The notes under the pieces are model-generated. The model did not search any database and was not told the DNA's origin. It saw nothing but the letters and a program-made list of their open reading frames with translations. A stretch of DNA of 64,000 bases, from the NCBI GenBank assembly GCA_024758765.1, contig CP101406.1, positions 1,550,001 to 1,614,000 of the forward strand. Reading direction: 5' to 3'. The stretch is from Mycobacterium sp. SVM_VP21. Its GTDB lineage: Bacteria; Actinomycetota; Actinomycetes; Mycobacteriales; Mycobacteriaceae. This document shows, piece by piece, positions 33,731 through 42,379 of this stretch. Both the position numbers and the translations under genes were made by a program. Positions within the stretch are counted from its first letter, which is position 1. Each line of letters opens with the position of its first letter.

Positions 33731-35371
33731 ATGGCCCTGTTCGACTCGCTCAACCGGGTCGGCTCGATGCTGGTGACCTTCAGTCGGGCTGGGCTGTTGG
33801 CGCCCATGCGCCCGGACAAATACCTCCGGATCGCCGCCGCGGCCGCCGCCGAGGGCGGCACCACCACGACCGGGATCGCTATGGCGGCCCAGCGGTGCGG
33901 CGACCGCCCCGCGATCATCGACGAGCGCGGCACATGCACCTACGCCGAGCTCGATCGGCGGTGTAACGCGTTGGCCGCCGGCCTGCAACGGCTGCCCGGA
34001 CGGGCGCCTCGGGCGATCGCCCTGATGTGTCGTAACCATCGCGGCTTCATCGAGGCGCTGGCGGCCGCCAACCGGATCGGCGCGGACGTGTTATTGCTCA
34101 ACACCAGCTTCGCTGGGCCGGCATTGGCCGAAGTCGTCGCCCGTGAAGGCGTCGACCTGATCTTCTACGACGAAGAATTCACCGCCGCAGTGGATCTGGC
34201 CGTGCCGGTCGACTCGGGCTGCACGCGGGTGGTGAGTTGGGCCGACAGCAAGGTCCCCGGCCTGACGGCAGACGAGCTGATCGACGCCAATGCCGGACGT
34301 CGACCGGCCAAAGCGTCGCGGAGCGGCAAGCTGGTCATGCTCACCTCCGGAACCACCGGCACCCCGAAGGGGGCACGGCGCTCCGGACGCGGCGGAGGCG
34401 GAATCGCCGACCTGCAAGCGATTTTCGACCGAATCCCCTGGCACACCGAGGAAACCGTGGTGATCGCCGCGCCGATGTTCCACGCCTGGGGATTCTCCCA
34501 ACTGGCGCTGGCGCTCACCATGGCCTGCACGATCGCCACCCGACGGAAGTTCGACCCCGAAGCCACGCTGGAACTCATCGAGTCCAACCACGCGGCTGGA
34601 CTGTGCGTCGTACCGGTCATGTTCGACCGGATCATGGCGCTGCCGGACGAAGTTCGAGCACAATACCCTTGCAAGTCATTGCGGTTCGCGACGGCCTCCG
34701 GCTCGCGGATGCATCCCGACGTGGTGACGGCGTTTATGGACACCTTCGGTGATGTGGTCTACAACAATTACAACGCGACCGAAGCCGGGATGATCGCGCT
34801 GGCCACCCCGGAAGACCTGCGCTACTCCCCCGACACCGCCGGTCGTCCGGCCCCGGGGAGCGAGATCCGGATCCTGGATGCTGATTTCGTCGAGTTGCCG
34901 GCCGGACAGACCGGGCAGATCTTCGTCCGCAACTCCTCACAGTTCGACGGCTACACCGGCGGCGATTCGAAGATGTTCCACGACGGCTTTATGGCGTCCG
35001 GCGACTTGGGCTACTTCGATGACACCGGAAGACTTTTCGTGGTCGGCCGAGACGACGAGATGATCGTCTCCGGCGGCGAGAACGTCTACCCGATCGAGAC
35101 GGAGAAGGCGCTGATCAACCATGGGGCCGTCACCGAGGCCGCGGTGATCGGTGTCGACGACGCCGACTACGGGCAGCGGCTGGTGGCCTTCGTGGTGTTG
35201 GCGCCCGGCGCTTCGGCCACCCCCGACGAGCTGAAGCAGCATGTCCGGGAGAATCTGGCCGGCTACAAGGTTCCGCGTGACATCACCATCATGGATGCGC
35301 TGCCGCGCAACAATACCGGGAAGGTCGTGCGCCGGGAACTGCAGGCGCTGACGGCGCCACCTGAAACCTAG
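33731..35371 (+). CDS. fadD12: Fatty acyl-CoA synthetase (FadD12 type)
   Basis: An ANL-superfamily adenylating enzyme of 546 residues. The P-loop is MLTSGTTGTPKGARR near residue 207, followed by the YNATEAG motif near 347, the hinge region DLGYFDDTGRLFVVGRDDEMI near 425, and the C-terminal Lys in NNTGKVVRR. It activates fatty acids or related carboxylic acids to CoA thioesters. It is co-transcribed with the PlsC-like gene and ends with a TAG that interlocks with the stop of the convergent WS/DGAT gene (shared CTAG). Confidence 0.9.
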   Translation: MALFDSLNRVGSMLVTFSRAGLLAPMRPDKYLRIAAAAAAEGGTTTTGIAMAAQRCGDRPAIIDERGTCTYAELDRRCNALAAGLQRLPGRAPRAIALMCRNHRGFIEALAAANRIGADVLLLNTSFAGPALAEVVAREGVDLIFYDEEFTAAVDLAVPVDSGCTRVVSWADSKVPGLTADELIDANAGRRPAKASRSGKLVMLTSGTTGTPKGARRSGRGGGGIADLQAIFDRIPWHTEETVVIAAPMFHAWGFSQLALALTMACTIATRRKFDPEATLELIESNHAAGLCVVPVMFDRIMALPDEVRAQYPCKSLRFATASGSRMHPDVVTAFMDTFGDVVYNNYNATEAGMIALATPEDLRYSPDTAGRPAPGSEIRILDADFVELPAGQTGQIFVRNSSQFDGYTGGDSKMFHDGFMASGDLGYFDDTGRLFVVGRDDEMIVSGGENVYPIETEKALINHGAVTEAAVIGVDDADYGQRLVAFVVLAPGASATPDELKQHVRENLAGYKVPRDITIMDALPRNNTGKVVRRELQALTAPPET

Positions 35372-36786
35372 GCTGGCGCCATCGCCGTCTCGACGGTGGT
35401 CAGCTGCTCGGAAAGCCCCGCCGCACGGCGGATGTCGACGAACTCGTTGACCAGTGCACTGGTCACCTCATGCGGGTCTTCGACGGTGTCACCGTCGGTC
35501 AGCACCGAGATATTGAGCTGGTCCACGTAGCTCCACACGGTGATGTTCAGGCCACTGCCGGCGGTCAGCGGCCCCACCGAGTAGATCTCGGTGACCAGCG
35601 CCCCGCCGACCCTGCCGCGCTCTCGCGGGCCGGGAACATTGGAGATGTTGAGGTTGAGGACCTTGTTCTGACCGTCCTGACCCGACAGCCACCGGAACAA
35701 CGATTCCGCCGGCGCCGGCGGCAGGTAGGCCGACCACCGGCTGACCAACTCGGGCCCCACGAGGTGGTGGGCTTCCTTGGCCAGATCGGCGGCCTCCCGG
35801 GCTTTTGCGACCCGTTCCCGAACGTCGGCCACATCGACCGGCAACGCGACCAGCACCCCGGAGAACCGATTGCCAGAGATCCGATCCGGGGAGAAGTCGA
35901 AACTCATCGGCACCGACGCCAGCAGCGGATGATCCGCCTTCCCGTCATACCGCAGCAGCAGCGTGCGCAACGCCCCCGCCGAGATGGCCAGCACCAGGTC
36001 ATTGATGGTGACACCCAGCTGCTTGCTGGTCGCCTTGATATCGGCCAGCGCCAGCGTTGCGGTGGCGAACCGGCGTTCCGGAGTCAGCACGTGGTTGAGG
36101 AAGCTCGGCGGCGGGGTGAAGGGCCGGGTCAGGTCGGCGGAGAGTTTGCGCGTGCTGCGCCGGACCCGTCCGATGCCGGCTGCGGTGTAGCCGATAGTCG
36201 CCGGGATCTTGCCCATCTGCCGGAAATGGTCACGAAACGCCGAGCGCACCAACTGCCCGCCGGTGGGGGCGGGATCGGTTTCGTAGGAGTCGTGCTCGTT
36301 CTGCGCGCCGGCCACCAGGTCCATACCGCGGGCCATCAGATTCGCCGACGCGATCCCGTCGGCCAGCGCGTGGTGGATCTTGCCGACTACCGCGATCCGG
36401 TTGTTTGCCAGGCCATCGATGAAGTACATCTCCCACAGCGGCCGGCTGCGGTCCAGTGGCGTGCTGCCGATCTCACCGATGGCCTCATCGAGTTCGCGGC
36501 GACCGCCGGGAGCGGGCAGCGACAAGGGCCGGATGTGATACGCCAGGTCGACTTCGCAGTTCTCCCGCCACATCGGGTGATGGAATTTCCCGGGGATGTC
36601 CACCAACTGGTAGCGGAACGGATCCAGCTTGTAGAGCCGGCCGTGGATTACCCGTCGGAAAGCCTCGACGTCGAACCCGTGCCGATCGGCATCCAGCTCG
36701 ATCACCGCGATCTTGAGAGTGTGCATGTGCACGTTCGCCGTCTCGCTGTACAGCAGGATTGCATCCCACCCGGTGAGCCGCTTCAC
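35368..36786 (-). CDS. WS/DGAT diacylglycerol acyltransferase (Rv0221 type)
   Basis: A protein of 472 residues from GTG 36786. The acyltransferase active-site motif HHxxxDG is present as IHHALADGIA near residue 136, in the condensation-domain-like N-terminal half; the C-terminal half carries NVPGPRERGRVGG. The family makes triacylglycerols or wax esters from acyl-CoA. It matches Rv0221 (469) closely as I recall it. It is downstream of lipC on the same strand, with a 44-bp gap, as in M. tuberculosis. Confidence 0.92.
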   Translation of the reverse strand: MKRLTGWDAILLYSETANVHMHTLKIAVIELDADRHGFDVEAFRRVIHGRLYKLDPFRYQLVDIPGKFHHPMWRENCEVDLAYHIRPLSLPAPGGRRELDEAIGEIGSTPLDRSRPLWEMYFIDGLANNRIAVVGKIHHALADGIASANLMARGMDLVAGAQNEHDSYETDPAPTGGQLVRSAFRDHFRQMGKIPATIGYTAAGIGRVRRSTRKLSADLTRPFTPPPSFLNHVLTPERRFATATLALADIKATSKQLGVTINDLVLAISAGALRTLLLRYDGKADHPLLASVPMSFDFSPDRISGNRFSGVLVALPVDVADVRERVAKAREAADLAKEAHHLVGPELVSRWSAYLPPAPAESLFRWLSGQDGQNKVLNLNISNVPGPRERGRVGGALVTEIYSVGPLTAGSGLNITVWSYVDQLNISVLTDGDTVEDPHEVTSALVNEFVDIRRAAGLSEQLTTVETAMAPA

Positions 36787-36830
36787 CCCAGACCCCTCGC
36801 CATGCACGGACCATACCGTGGCGTGCGGGT

Positions 36831-38063
36831 TCAGATGATCTGTTTGCTCCCGACCGTGGTGCGGTCGCGGTGAATCTGGTTGAGGAACAAACCGATTGCC
36901 GTGCTCATCGCACCGGTGCGGGCCCCGTCGGTCATGTCGAAACCGTGCCCAGCGCCCGGCAGCTCCAAGTACCCGACCTTGGAGCGCGACACCGCCCGCA
37001 GTCGGTCGGCGAAGCTGCGGGCCTGCTGCACCGGGATGACGGTGTCGGCACTGCCATGGACGACCAGGAACGGCGGCGCATCCTGATGCACCCGCGCGAT
37101 CGGGGAGGCCTGCCGGTAGAGGTCCTGATGGCGCCGCATCGACCGGCCGACCACCACCCGCTCCAGGAAGTCCACGAAGGCGACCCGTTCGGGGGTGGAG
37201 CGGTCCTCCCAGTCGTAGCGGCCGTAGATCCCCACTACGGCGTCCACCGAGGTGTTCCCACCGGCCGGCAGCTCGTCAGCGAAATCGGAGTCACTGACCG
37301 CACTTCCGGTGAGTCCAGCCAGGGCGGCCAGATGCCCCCCTGCCGAGGCGCCCGCCACCGCCACGAAGTTGCGGTCACCGCCGAATTTGTCGACGTTGGC
37401 GTGTGCCCAGGCGATCGCCGTCTTGACGTCGACGATGTGGCTCGGCCACCGGTTGTGCGGTGCCACCCGGTAGTCCATCGACAGGCACACCCAGCCCTGC
37501 TCGGCCAAGTGGGACAGCAGCGCGTAACCCTGCAACAGTCGGCTGCCGTGCACCCAGGCGCCGCCGGGGACGTAGATCAGCACCGGCGCCGGCCCGTCGG
37601 GCAGCTCACGGGACCGCCACACGTCGAGCACCTGTGCGGGGTCACTGCCGTACTGCACGCCGGAGCGGTAGATCTGCTTACGGTGCTGCAACGCCTTCAC
37701 CACCGGCGGAGCCTGCTCCGGTTCGGGCCAGTCGATGTCGAGGTCGGCCGCCGAGACCACCCCGCGCAGCGCGGCATCGCTGACCACATGCGTCTGCTCG
37801 CGCTCCTGCTTGCGGATGGCTGCGGCCCCCGGAGCCAGCCAGGACTTGGCGGCGCTGGAGAAGAACTCCGGCATATGGCGGGTACCCCACACCCCCATCG
37901 CGGTCATCCCACCCAGGGGTTGCAGGTGCTTCCCGACCACCGGCAAGGATGCTGAGGCAACGCTGAGCGCCAGGAGGTAGTCGGCGGTCCGGGCCCGCCT
38001 CAGCCAACGCAGCCGGCCGGCCAGGTTGAGTCCGGTCTCCGGGGTCTGCGATCGTCCCGTCAT
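36831..38063 (-). CDS. lipC: Carboxylesterase/lipase LipC
   Basis: An alpha/beta hydrolase of 410 residues of the hormone-sensitive-lipase/BD-FAE type. The oxyanion-hole segment is IYVPGGAWVHGS near residue 180, the nucleophile elbow GASAGG near 258, the acid region HGSADTVIP and the catalytic His in GAGHGFD. The N-terminal 120 residues form an extra segment also present in LipC (403 residues). LipC is a cell-surface esterase in M. tuberculosis. The start is ATG 38063; a 62-residue longer reading overlaps the lipW promoter and is not supported by homology. Confidence 0.9.
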   Translation of the reverse strand: MTGRSQTPETGLNLAGRLRWLRRARTADYLLALSVASASLPVVGKHLQPLGGMTAMGVWGTRHMPEFFSSAAKSWLAPGAAAIRKQEREQTHVVSDAALRGVVSAADLDIDWPEPEQAPPVVKALQHRKQIYRSGVQYGSDPAQVLDVWRSRELPDGPAPVLIYVPGGAWVHGSRLLQGYALLSHLAEQGWVCLSMDYRVAPHNRWPSHIVDVKTAIAWAHANVDKFGGDRNFVAVAGASAGGHLAALAGLTGSAVSDSDFADELPAGGNTSVDAVVGIYGRYDWEDRSTPERVAFVDFLERVVVGRSMRRHQDLYRQASPIARVHQDAPPFLVVHGSADTVIPVQQARSFADRLRAVSRSKVGYLELPGAGHGFDMTDGARTGAMSTAIGLFLNQIHRDRTTVGSKQII

Positions 38064-38139
38064 TGGCGCAGGGTACCGCGTTTGGGGTCGGAGGCGGTCG
38101 CAATCGGGTGGGTTGGCGGCGCCGCCGGTCCGGCGCCGG

Positions 38140-38146
38140 TAATACT
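38140..38146 (+). promoter_or_regulatory. -10 element of lipW (probably leaderless)
   Basis: TAATACT, a TAnnnT-like hexamer, ends 6 nt before the lipW ATG. No ribosome-binding site is visible. Confidence 0.4.
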
Positions 38147-38152
38147 GAGCCG

Positions 38153-39055
38153 ATGGTAAGCAGCGGGTTCCATCCAGATCTGCGCAGAACTGCCCGGTTC
38201 CTTCCGCGTGGCGGGATCGGGCGTCGGACGCTGCCGGTGCTGCAGACACTCACCGGCATGCAGGGCCGGCGCGCCCCCGGCGACGTCGAGGTCTTGGGCC
38301 TGCCCTCGGGGGCAGGCGTCCGGGTCTTTCGGCCGCCGAATCGCCCCATCGAGCCGGGACCGGCATTGTTGTGGATCCACGGTGGCGGCTACGTCATCGG
38401 CACCGCCGCCCAGGATGACCGCCTCTGCCGCAGGTTCAGCGCGGAATTGGGTGCCACGGTTGCCTCGGTAGACTACCGACTGGCACCGCAGCACCCCTAT
38501 CCCGCCGCGCTGGAGGACTGCTGGGCGGCGCTGACCCGGCTCGCCGAGCTGCCCGGGGTCGATCCGGCCCGGATCGCGATCGGCGGTGCCAGCGCCGGCG
38601 GCGGGCTCGCCGCCGCCCTGGCGCAGCTGGCCGCCGACCGCGGCGAAGTCGCCCCCGTGCTGCAGCTGCTGGTGTACCCGATGCTCGACGATCGCAGCGC
38701 GGCGCTGCCGGCCAATCGGAGTTACCGCCTGTGGAATCCGCGGAGCAATCTGTTCGGCTGGACCGCGTATCTGGGCGACGCGGATCCGCAGGTCGCGGTG
38801 CCGGCACGGCGTGCCGACCTGAGCGGGCTGGCACCGGCCTGGATCGGGGTGGGCACCTTGGACCTGTTCCACGACGAGGATCTGGCCTACGCGCAGCGAC
38901 TGCTTCAAGCCGGTGTGCCCTGCGAGGTCGAGACGGTCCCCGGCGCATTCCACGGGTTCGACCTGCTGCTGCCCAAAGCCGCAGTCTCGCGGGCGTTCTT
39001 CGCCTCCCAATGCGAGAGCCTGCGGGGCGCCTTTTCTCGCGCGCGGGAAGGCTGA
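38153..39055 (+). CDS. lipW: Esterase LipW
   Basis: An alpha/beta hydrolase of 300 residues in the hormone-sensitive-lipase family. The HGG oxyanion motif is LLWIHGGGYVIG near residue 76, the nucleophile elbow GGASAGGG near 142, and the catalytic His is in GAFHGFD near 267. Size and position match M. tuberculosis LipW (302). It is divergent from lipC and leads a plus-strand operon with two acyl-CoA dehydrogenase genes (gaps of 4 and 1 bp), suggesting that the released acyl group is passed to beta-oxidation. Confidence 0.9.
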   Translation: MVSSGFHPDLRRTARFLPRGGIGRRTLPVLQTLTGMQGRRAPGDVEVLGLPSGAGVRVFRPPNRPIEPGPALLWIHGGGYVIGTAAQDDRLCRRFSAELGATVASVDYRLAPQHPYPAALEDCWAALTRLAELPGVDPARIAIGGASAGGGLAAALAQLAADRGEVAPVLQLLVYPMLDDRSAALPANRSYRLWNPRSNLFGWTAYLGDADPQVAVPARRADLSGLAPAWIGVGTLDLFHDEDLAYAQRLLQAGVPCEVETVPGAFHGFDLLLPKAAVSRAFFASQCESLRGAFSRAREG

Positions 39056-39059
39056 TCCG

Positions 39060-40127
39060 ATGGCAGTCTCCAGCGCGGAGGAACTGCGGGCCCTGCGCGG
39101 CGCGGTCGCAGAGTTGATGGCCAAACGCTCGCCCGACTCAGATCTCGGGGACGTCTGGTCAGAGTTGGCGACCATGGGTCTGCTCGGGCTGCTGGTGCCC
39201 GAGCAGTACGGCGGCGCCGGTGCCGGATTGGTCGAGGTAGGCGTGGTCGCCGAGGAGCTGGGTCGGGTCCTGTTCTCCGGTCCGTACCTGTCGACGGCGG
39301 TGCTTGCGGTCAATCTTCTTATGGCAGTGGATGACCCTGCGCAAAACGAGGCGGTGTTGCCGGCGATTGCCGCCGGGCGAACCCGGGTCGCGGTTGCCTT
39401 CGCCGAGGGCGATTCGACCCGTCCGCCCGCGCGACCGGCCACCACGGCTCGCGGTGGACTGGTGTCCGGCGAGAAGCGGTTTGTGCTCGACGCGGACACC
39501 GCCGACCTGCTCTACGTTCTGGCTGACTCTGAGGACGGGCCCGGAATCTTCGCCGTCGATCCGGTCGAAGCGGGCGTGACGGTGGAACCGCTGACCACGG
39601 TCGATCCCTCCCGTCGGCTGTGTCTGGTCCGGTTGGCAGACGCTCCGGCGACGGCAGTCGGCTCGGCCGGAGCCGGGATCGCCGCATTGACCGCCGCGCT
39701 GGACCGTTCCGCGGTGGCACTGTTGGGCGAGCAGGCGGGTGCCGCCCGGTTCGCCATGGAGATGGCCCGCGACTACGCCAAGACCCGCTTCCAGTTCGGC
39801 CGGGCTATCGGCAGTTTTCAGGCCGTCAAGCACATGTGCGCCGACATGTTGTTGGAGGCCGAGTCGGCGGTGACGGCCGCTCGCCATGTGGCTGCGGCCG
39901 GCGCCGACGGTTCTGCCGAGTGGACCGCGGATCTCGCACTGGCCCAGGCGTATTGCTCAGATGCCTTTGTCTTTGTGGGCGCCACCAACATTCAGGTGCA
40001 CGGCGGAATCGGATTCACCTGGGAACATCCCGCCCACCGGTATCTGCGCCGGGCGCGCAGCGACGCCCACCTGTTCGGCAGCCCATCCTGGCACCGGGAG
40101 CGCTACCTGCAAGAGATCGGAGCGTGA
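39060..40127 (+). CDS. Acyl-CoA dehydrogenase, short subunit of a probable heteromeric pair
   Basis: A protein of 355 residues with the acyl-CoA dehydrogenase fold but a poorly conserved middle beta domain. The C-terminal helical domain has YAKTRFQFGRAIGSFQAVKH and IQVHGGIGFTWEHPAHRYLRRA. It lacks the YEGT-type catalytic Glu motif. Such proteins in sterol and lipid catabolism pair with a second FadE to form alpha2beta2 tetramers. The next gene starts 1 nt after this stop and encodes a second FadE, so a heteromer is likely. Confidence 0.85.
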   Translation: MAVSSAEELRALRGAVAELMAKRSPDSDLGDVWSELATMGLLGLLVPEQYGGAGAGLVEVGVVAEELGRVLFSGPYLSTAVLAVNLLMAVDDPAQNEAVLPAIAAGRTRVAVAFAEGDSTRPPARPATTARGGLVSGEKRFVLDADTADLLYVLADSEDGPGIFAVDPVEAGVTVEPLTTVDPSRRLCLVRLADAPATAVGSAGAGIAALTAALDRSAVALLGEQAGAARFAMEMARDYAKTRFQFGRAIGSFQAVKHMCADMLLEAESAVTAARHVAAAGADGSAEWTADLALAQAYCSDAFVFVGATNIQVHGGIGFTWEHPAHRYLRRARSDAHLFGSPSWHRERYLQEIGA

Positions 40128-40128
40128 G

Positions 40129-41289
40129 ATGACGCTGCCCGACCGCAACGACGATGCGCTTCGCGGTGAGGTTCGCGACTGGCTGGCCGCCAACTGGTCA
40201 CCCGGAATTGATCGGGCCACCTTCGCCGCGGCGATCCTCGCCGCCGGATGGACCGCTCCGAGCTGGGAGCCGGACTGCTACGGCCGCGGGCTGACCGACC
40301 GTCAATCCCGGCTGGTGGCAGCCGAATTCGCTGCCGTCGGCGCTCCGGGAACCGGCCACGACCGGGCCGACCTGTTCGCCTGCACAATCCACGACCGCGG
40401 ATCGCAAGAACAGAAGCACAGGCTGCTGCCTCCGGCGCTGCGCGGCGAGACCAAATCATGCCTGCTGTACAGCGAACCCGGAGCGGGATCGGACCTGGCC
40501 GGCCTGCGCACCCGCGCCGAGCGGGACGGTGACGACTGGATCATCAACGGGCAGAAGGTCTGGACGTCTTTCGCGACCACCGCCGACTACGGCATGCTGG
40601 TGGCGCGCACCAACCCGGATGTGCCCAAGCACAACGGGATCACCTTTTTCATGCTGCCGATGCGCCAGCCCGGCGTAGAGGTCCGGCCGATCCACCAGAT
40701 CACCGGTGAATCAGAGTTCAATGAGGTATTTCTGACCAACGCCCGGGTTCCCGATGCCAACCGGATCGGCGAACCGGGCGAAGGATGGTCGGTGCTGCAG
40801 GTCGCACTGGGCTACGAGCGTCGGCTGATGGGTGATATCGCGCGCACCGCACGTCGCAAGGAGAAGTCCAGCGGCCTGGTCGATTTGGCCCGCGATGCCG
40901 GTTGTCTTTCAGATTCCCACATCCGCCAGGAGATCGCCCGTATCCAGGCGCTGGCCACGGTGAATCGCTGGAACAATCAGCGGGCCAAGACCAGCAGCGA
41001 CCGCGCCGAGGCCGCCACCCTGCTGGCGCTCGGCAAGATCGCCATGTCGCGCATCCTGCACGAGACCGCCCGAGTCCAGACCGAGATCGTCGGCGTCGAA
41101 TCGCTGCTCGTCGGTCCGGACAATCCGGTCGGCGACGCGGTGACTTTCCGGGCGCTCAACGCCTACTTCACCTCGATCGGCGGCGGCACGGATCAGATTC
41201 AGCGCAACATCATCGGCGAACGGGTGCTGGGCCTTCCTAAAGAGCCCGACCCCTACCGAGACGCCCCGTTCCGGGACCTGCCGCACTAG
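40129..41289 (+). CDS. Acyl-CoA dehydrogenase, second subunit of the pair
   Basis: A protein of 386 residues. FAD and substrate contact motifs are SCLLYSEPGAGSDLAG and WIINGQKVWTSFA, with IGGGTDQIQRNIIGERVLGLP at the C-terminus. The usual catalytic Glu at the YEGT position is Gly here (IGGGT). A Glu in GYERRLMGDIA occupies the position used by isovaleryl-CoA and long-chain dehydrogenases, so activity is plausible. It is coupled to the previous gene by a 1-nt gap and followed by the terminator-like inverted repeat. Confidence 0.87.
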   Translation: MTLPDRNDDALRGEVRDWLAANWSPGIDRATFAAAILAAGWTAPSWEPDCYGRGLTDRQSRLVAAEFAAVGAPGTGHDRADLFACTIHDRGSQEQKHRLLPPALRGETKSCLLYSEPGAGSDLAGLRTRAERDGDDWIINGQKVWTSFATTADYGMLVARTNPDVPKHNGITFFMLPMRQPGVEVRPIHQITGESEFNEVFLTNARVPDANRIGEPGEGWSVLQVALGYERRLMGDIARTARRKEKSSGLVDLARDAGCLSDSHIRQEIARIQALATVNRWNNQRAKTSSDRAEAATLLALGKIAMSRILHETARVQTEIVGVESLLVGPDNPVGDAVTFRALNAYFTSIGGGTDQIQRNIIGERVLGLPKEPDPYRDAPFRDLPH

Positions 41290-41308
41290 CCCTCGGCGAG
41301 CACCCTCG

Positions 41309-41368
41309 GCGAGCAGACGCAAAATCGCCCTTATCGGCTGGTTTCAGGGCAAGTTTGTGTCTGCTCGC
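41309..41368. terminator. Inverted repeat of the GCGAGCAGACGCAAA family
   Basis: GCGAGCAGACGCAAA (41309-41323) pairs with TTTGTGTCTGCTCGC (41354-41368) with one G-T wobble, and GCCCT pairs with AGGGC inside the loop. It separates the convergent acyl-CoA dehydrogenase and hydratase genes. The arms are the same as at 11637-11700. Confidence 0.82.
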
Positions 41369-41383
41369 GCTCACAACTCCCGC

Positions 41384-42352
41384 TCAGAACTGCAAAGCGC
41401 TGAAACGCCAGTCCAGGACCTGGCGGTCGGGTTCACCGACCGCACCGACGGCGTAGACCAGCGACTGCAGCTCAAGCACATTGTCGCGGGCGGATTCGAT
41501 GTGCAGTTCGCTGTAGAGCGTGTCGCCTTCGTGAACGGGCGCGGTGTGATCGCAGGACTGCCAGCCCAGCACCGTGACCAGGTTCGGCAGCAGCCGAGAG
41601 GCCTGGGCCAGCGCCAGGCCGATGGTGTGCCCGCCGTAGACCAGCCGCTGCCCGCCGACCCGCGAATCATGGTGGGTAGCAGCGACGTTGAGGGACAATC
41701 GAGCCAACTCCGGGGCACAGGAGACCACATCGCCGGTGCTGGTCAGGACCGTGCCCGCCAGATCAGGGTCGAAGTGCGGTCCCGGCACCCGTTGCCGAAA
41801 CTCCGCGGCGTCCCAATCCGCGGTCACGTCCGGCGGCGCCGCGAGCCCCGCGCCGATGGCCGATAGGTCATCGCAGTGGCCGGTTTCAGCAGCATCGGGG
41901 GACAGCGGCAGCATCGCGCAGCGGTAGAAGTCAAGCACCAACCGGTCCAGCTGATCGATGGTGGTGATCCGCAGTGCCACCAGCCCGGTGGGTTCACGTC
42001 CGAGCTTGGCTGAATTCTGCTTCAGGCCAACGACTTCCGTACGGGTAAAAATGGTATCGCCGATCACCGGATACCGGAAGAAGGCTAGTCCGCGGTAGAA
42101 GAGGTTGGCCTTGACGCGCCGGGTGACCAGCGTGGACTGACCGATCGCGACATCGCAGACCAGTCCGGGGTGAGCCAGTGGTGTCGTTGCCCCGGTCACC
42201 GCCCGGGACAGTTCGGCGTCCAGCGGCAACCGTAGCCGATCCCCGAGGATTGCCTGATGCAGCGCCGCCGCACCGGCTGTCAAGGTCATCGCCGGAGCCT
42301 CGTCGAACACCTGACCAACCTGGAGCTCGTCGAAGTAGGGGCCGCTGGTCAC
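41384..42352 (-). CDS. Double-hotdog (R)-hydratase-like protein (Rv0216 type)
   Basis: A protein of 322 residues made of two MaoC-like hotdog domains (about 1-150 and 165-322), as in Rv0216 (337). The N-terminal YFDELQVGQVFDEAPAMTLTAG is typical of MaoC dehydratases, and the second domain has RLVYGGHTIGLALAQA. Members hydrate enoyl-CoA thioesters, but the natural substrate of Rv0216 is not known to me. GTG 42352 is chosen. It is divergent from the fadE3-type gene, with only 27 bp between the starts. Confidence 0.86.
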   Translation of the reverse strand: MTSGPYFDELQVGQVFDEAPAMTLTAGAAALHQAILGDRLRLPLDAELSRAVTGATTPLAHPGLVCDVAIGQSTLVTRRVKANLFYRGLAFFRYPVIGDTIFTRTEVVGLKQNSAKLGREPTGLVALRITTIDQLDRLVLDFYRCAMLPLSPDAAETGHCDDLSAIGAGLAAPPDVTADWDAAEFRQRVPGPHFDPDLAGTVLTSTGDVVSCAPELARLSLNVAATHHDSRVGGQRLVYGGHTIGLALAQASRLLPNLVTVLGWQSCDHTAPVHEGDTLYSELHIESARDNVLELQSLVYAVGAVGEPDRQVLDWRFSALQF

Positions 42353-42367
42353 GGGAAAATCCTGACA

Positions 42368-42373
42368 TACGGT
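42368..42373 (+). promoter_or_regulatory. -10 element of a probable leaderless fadE3 transcript
   Basis: TACGGT fits TAnnnT and is followed by 6 nt and ATG 42380. With only 27 bp between divergent starts, leaderless transcription is the natural arrangement. Confidence 0.45.
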
Positions 42374-42379
42374 GAACCG

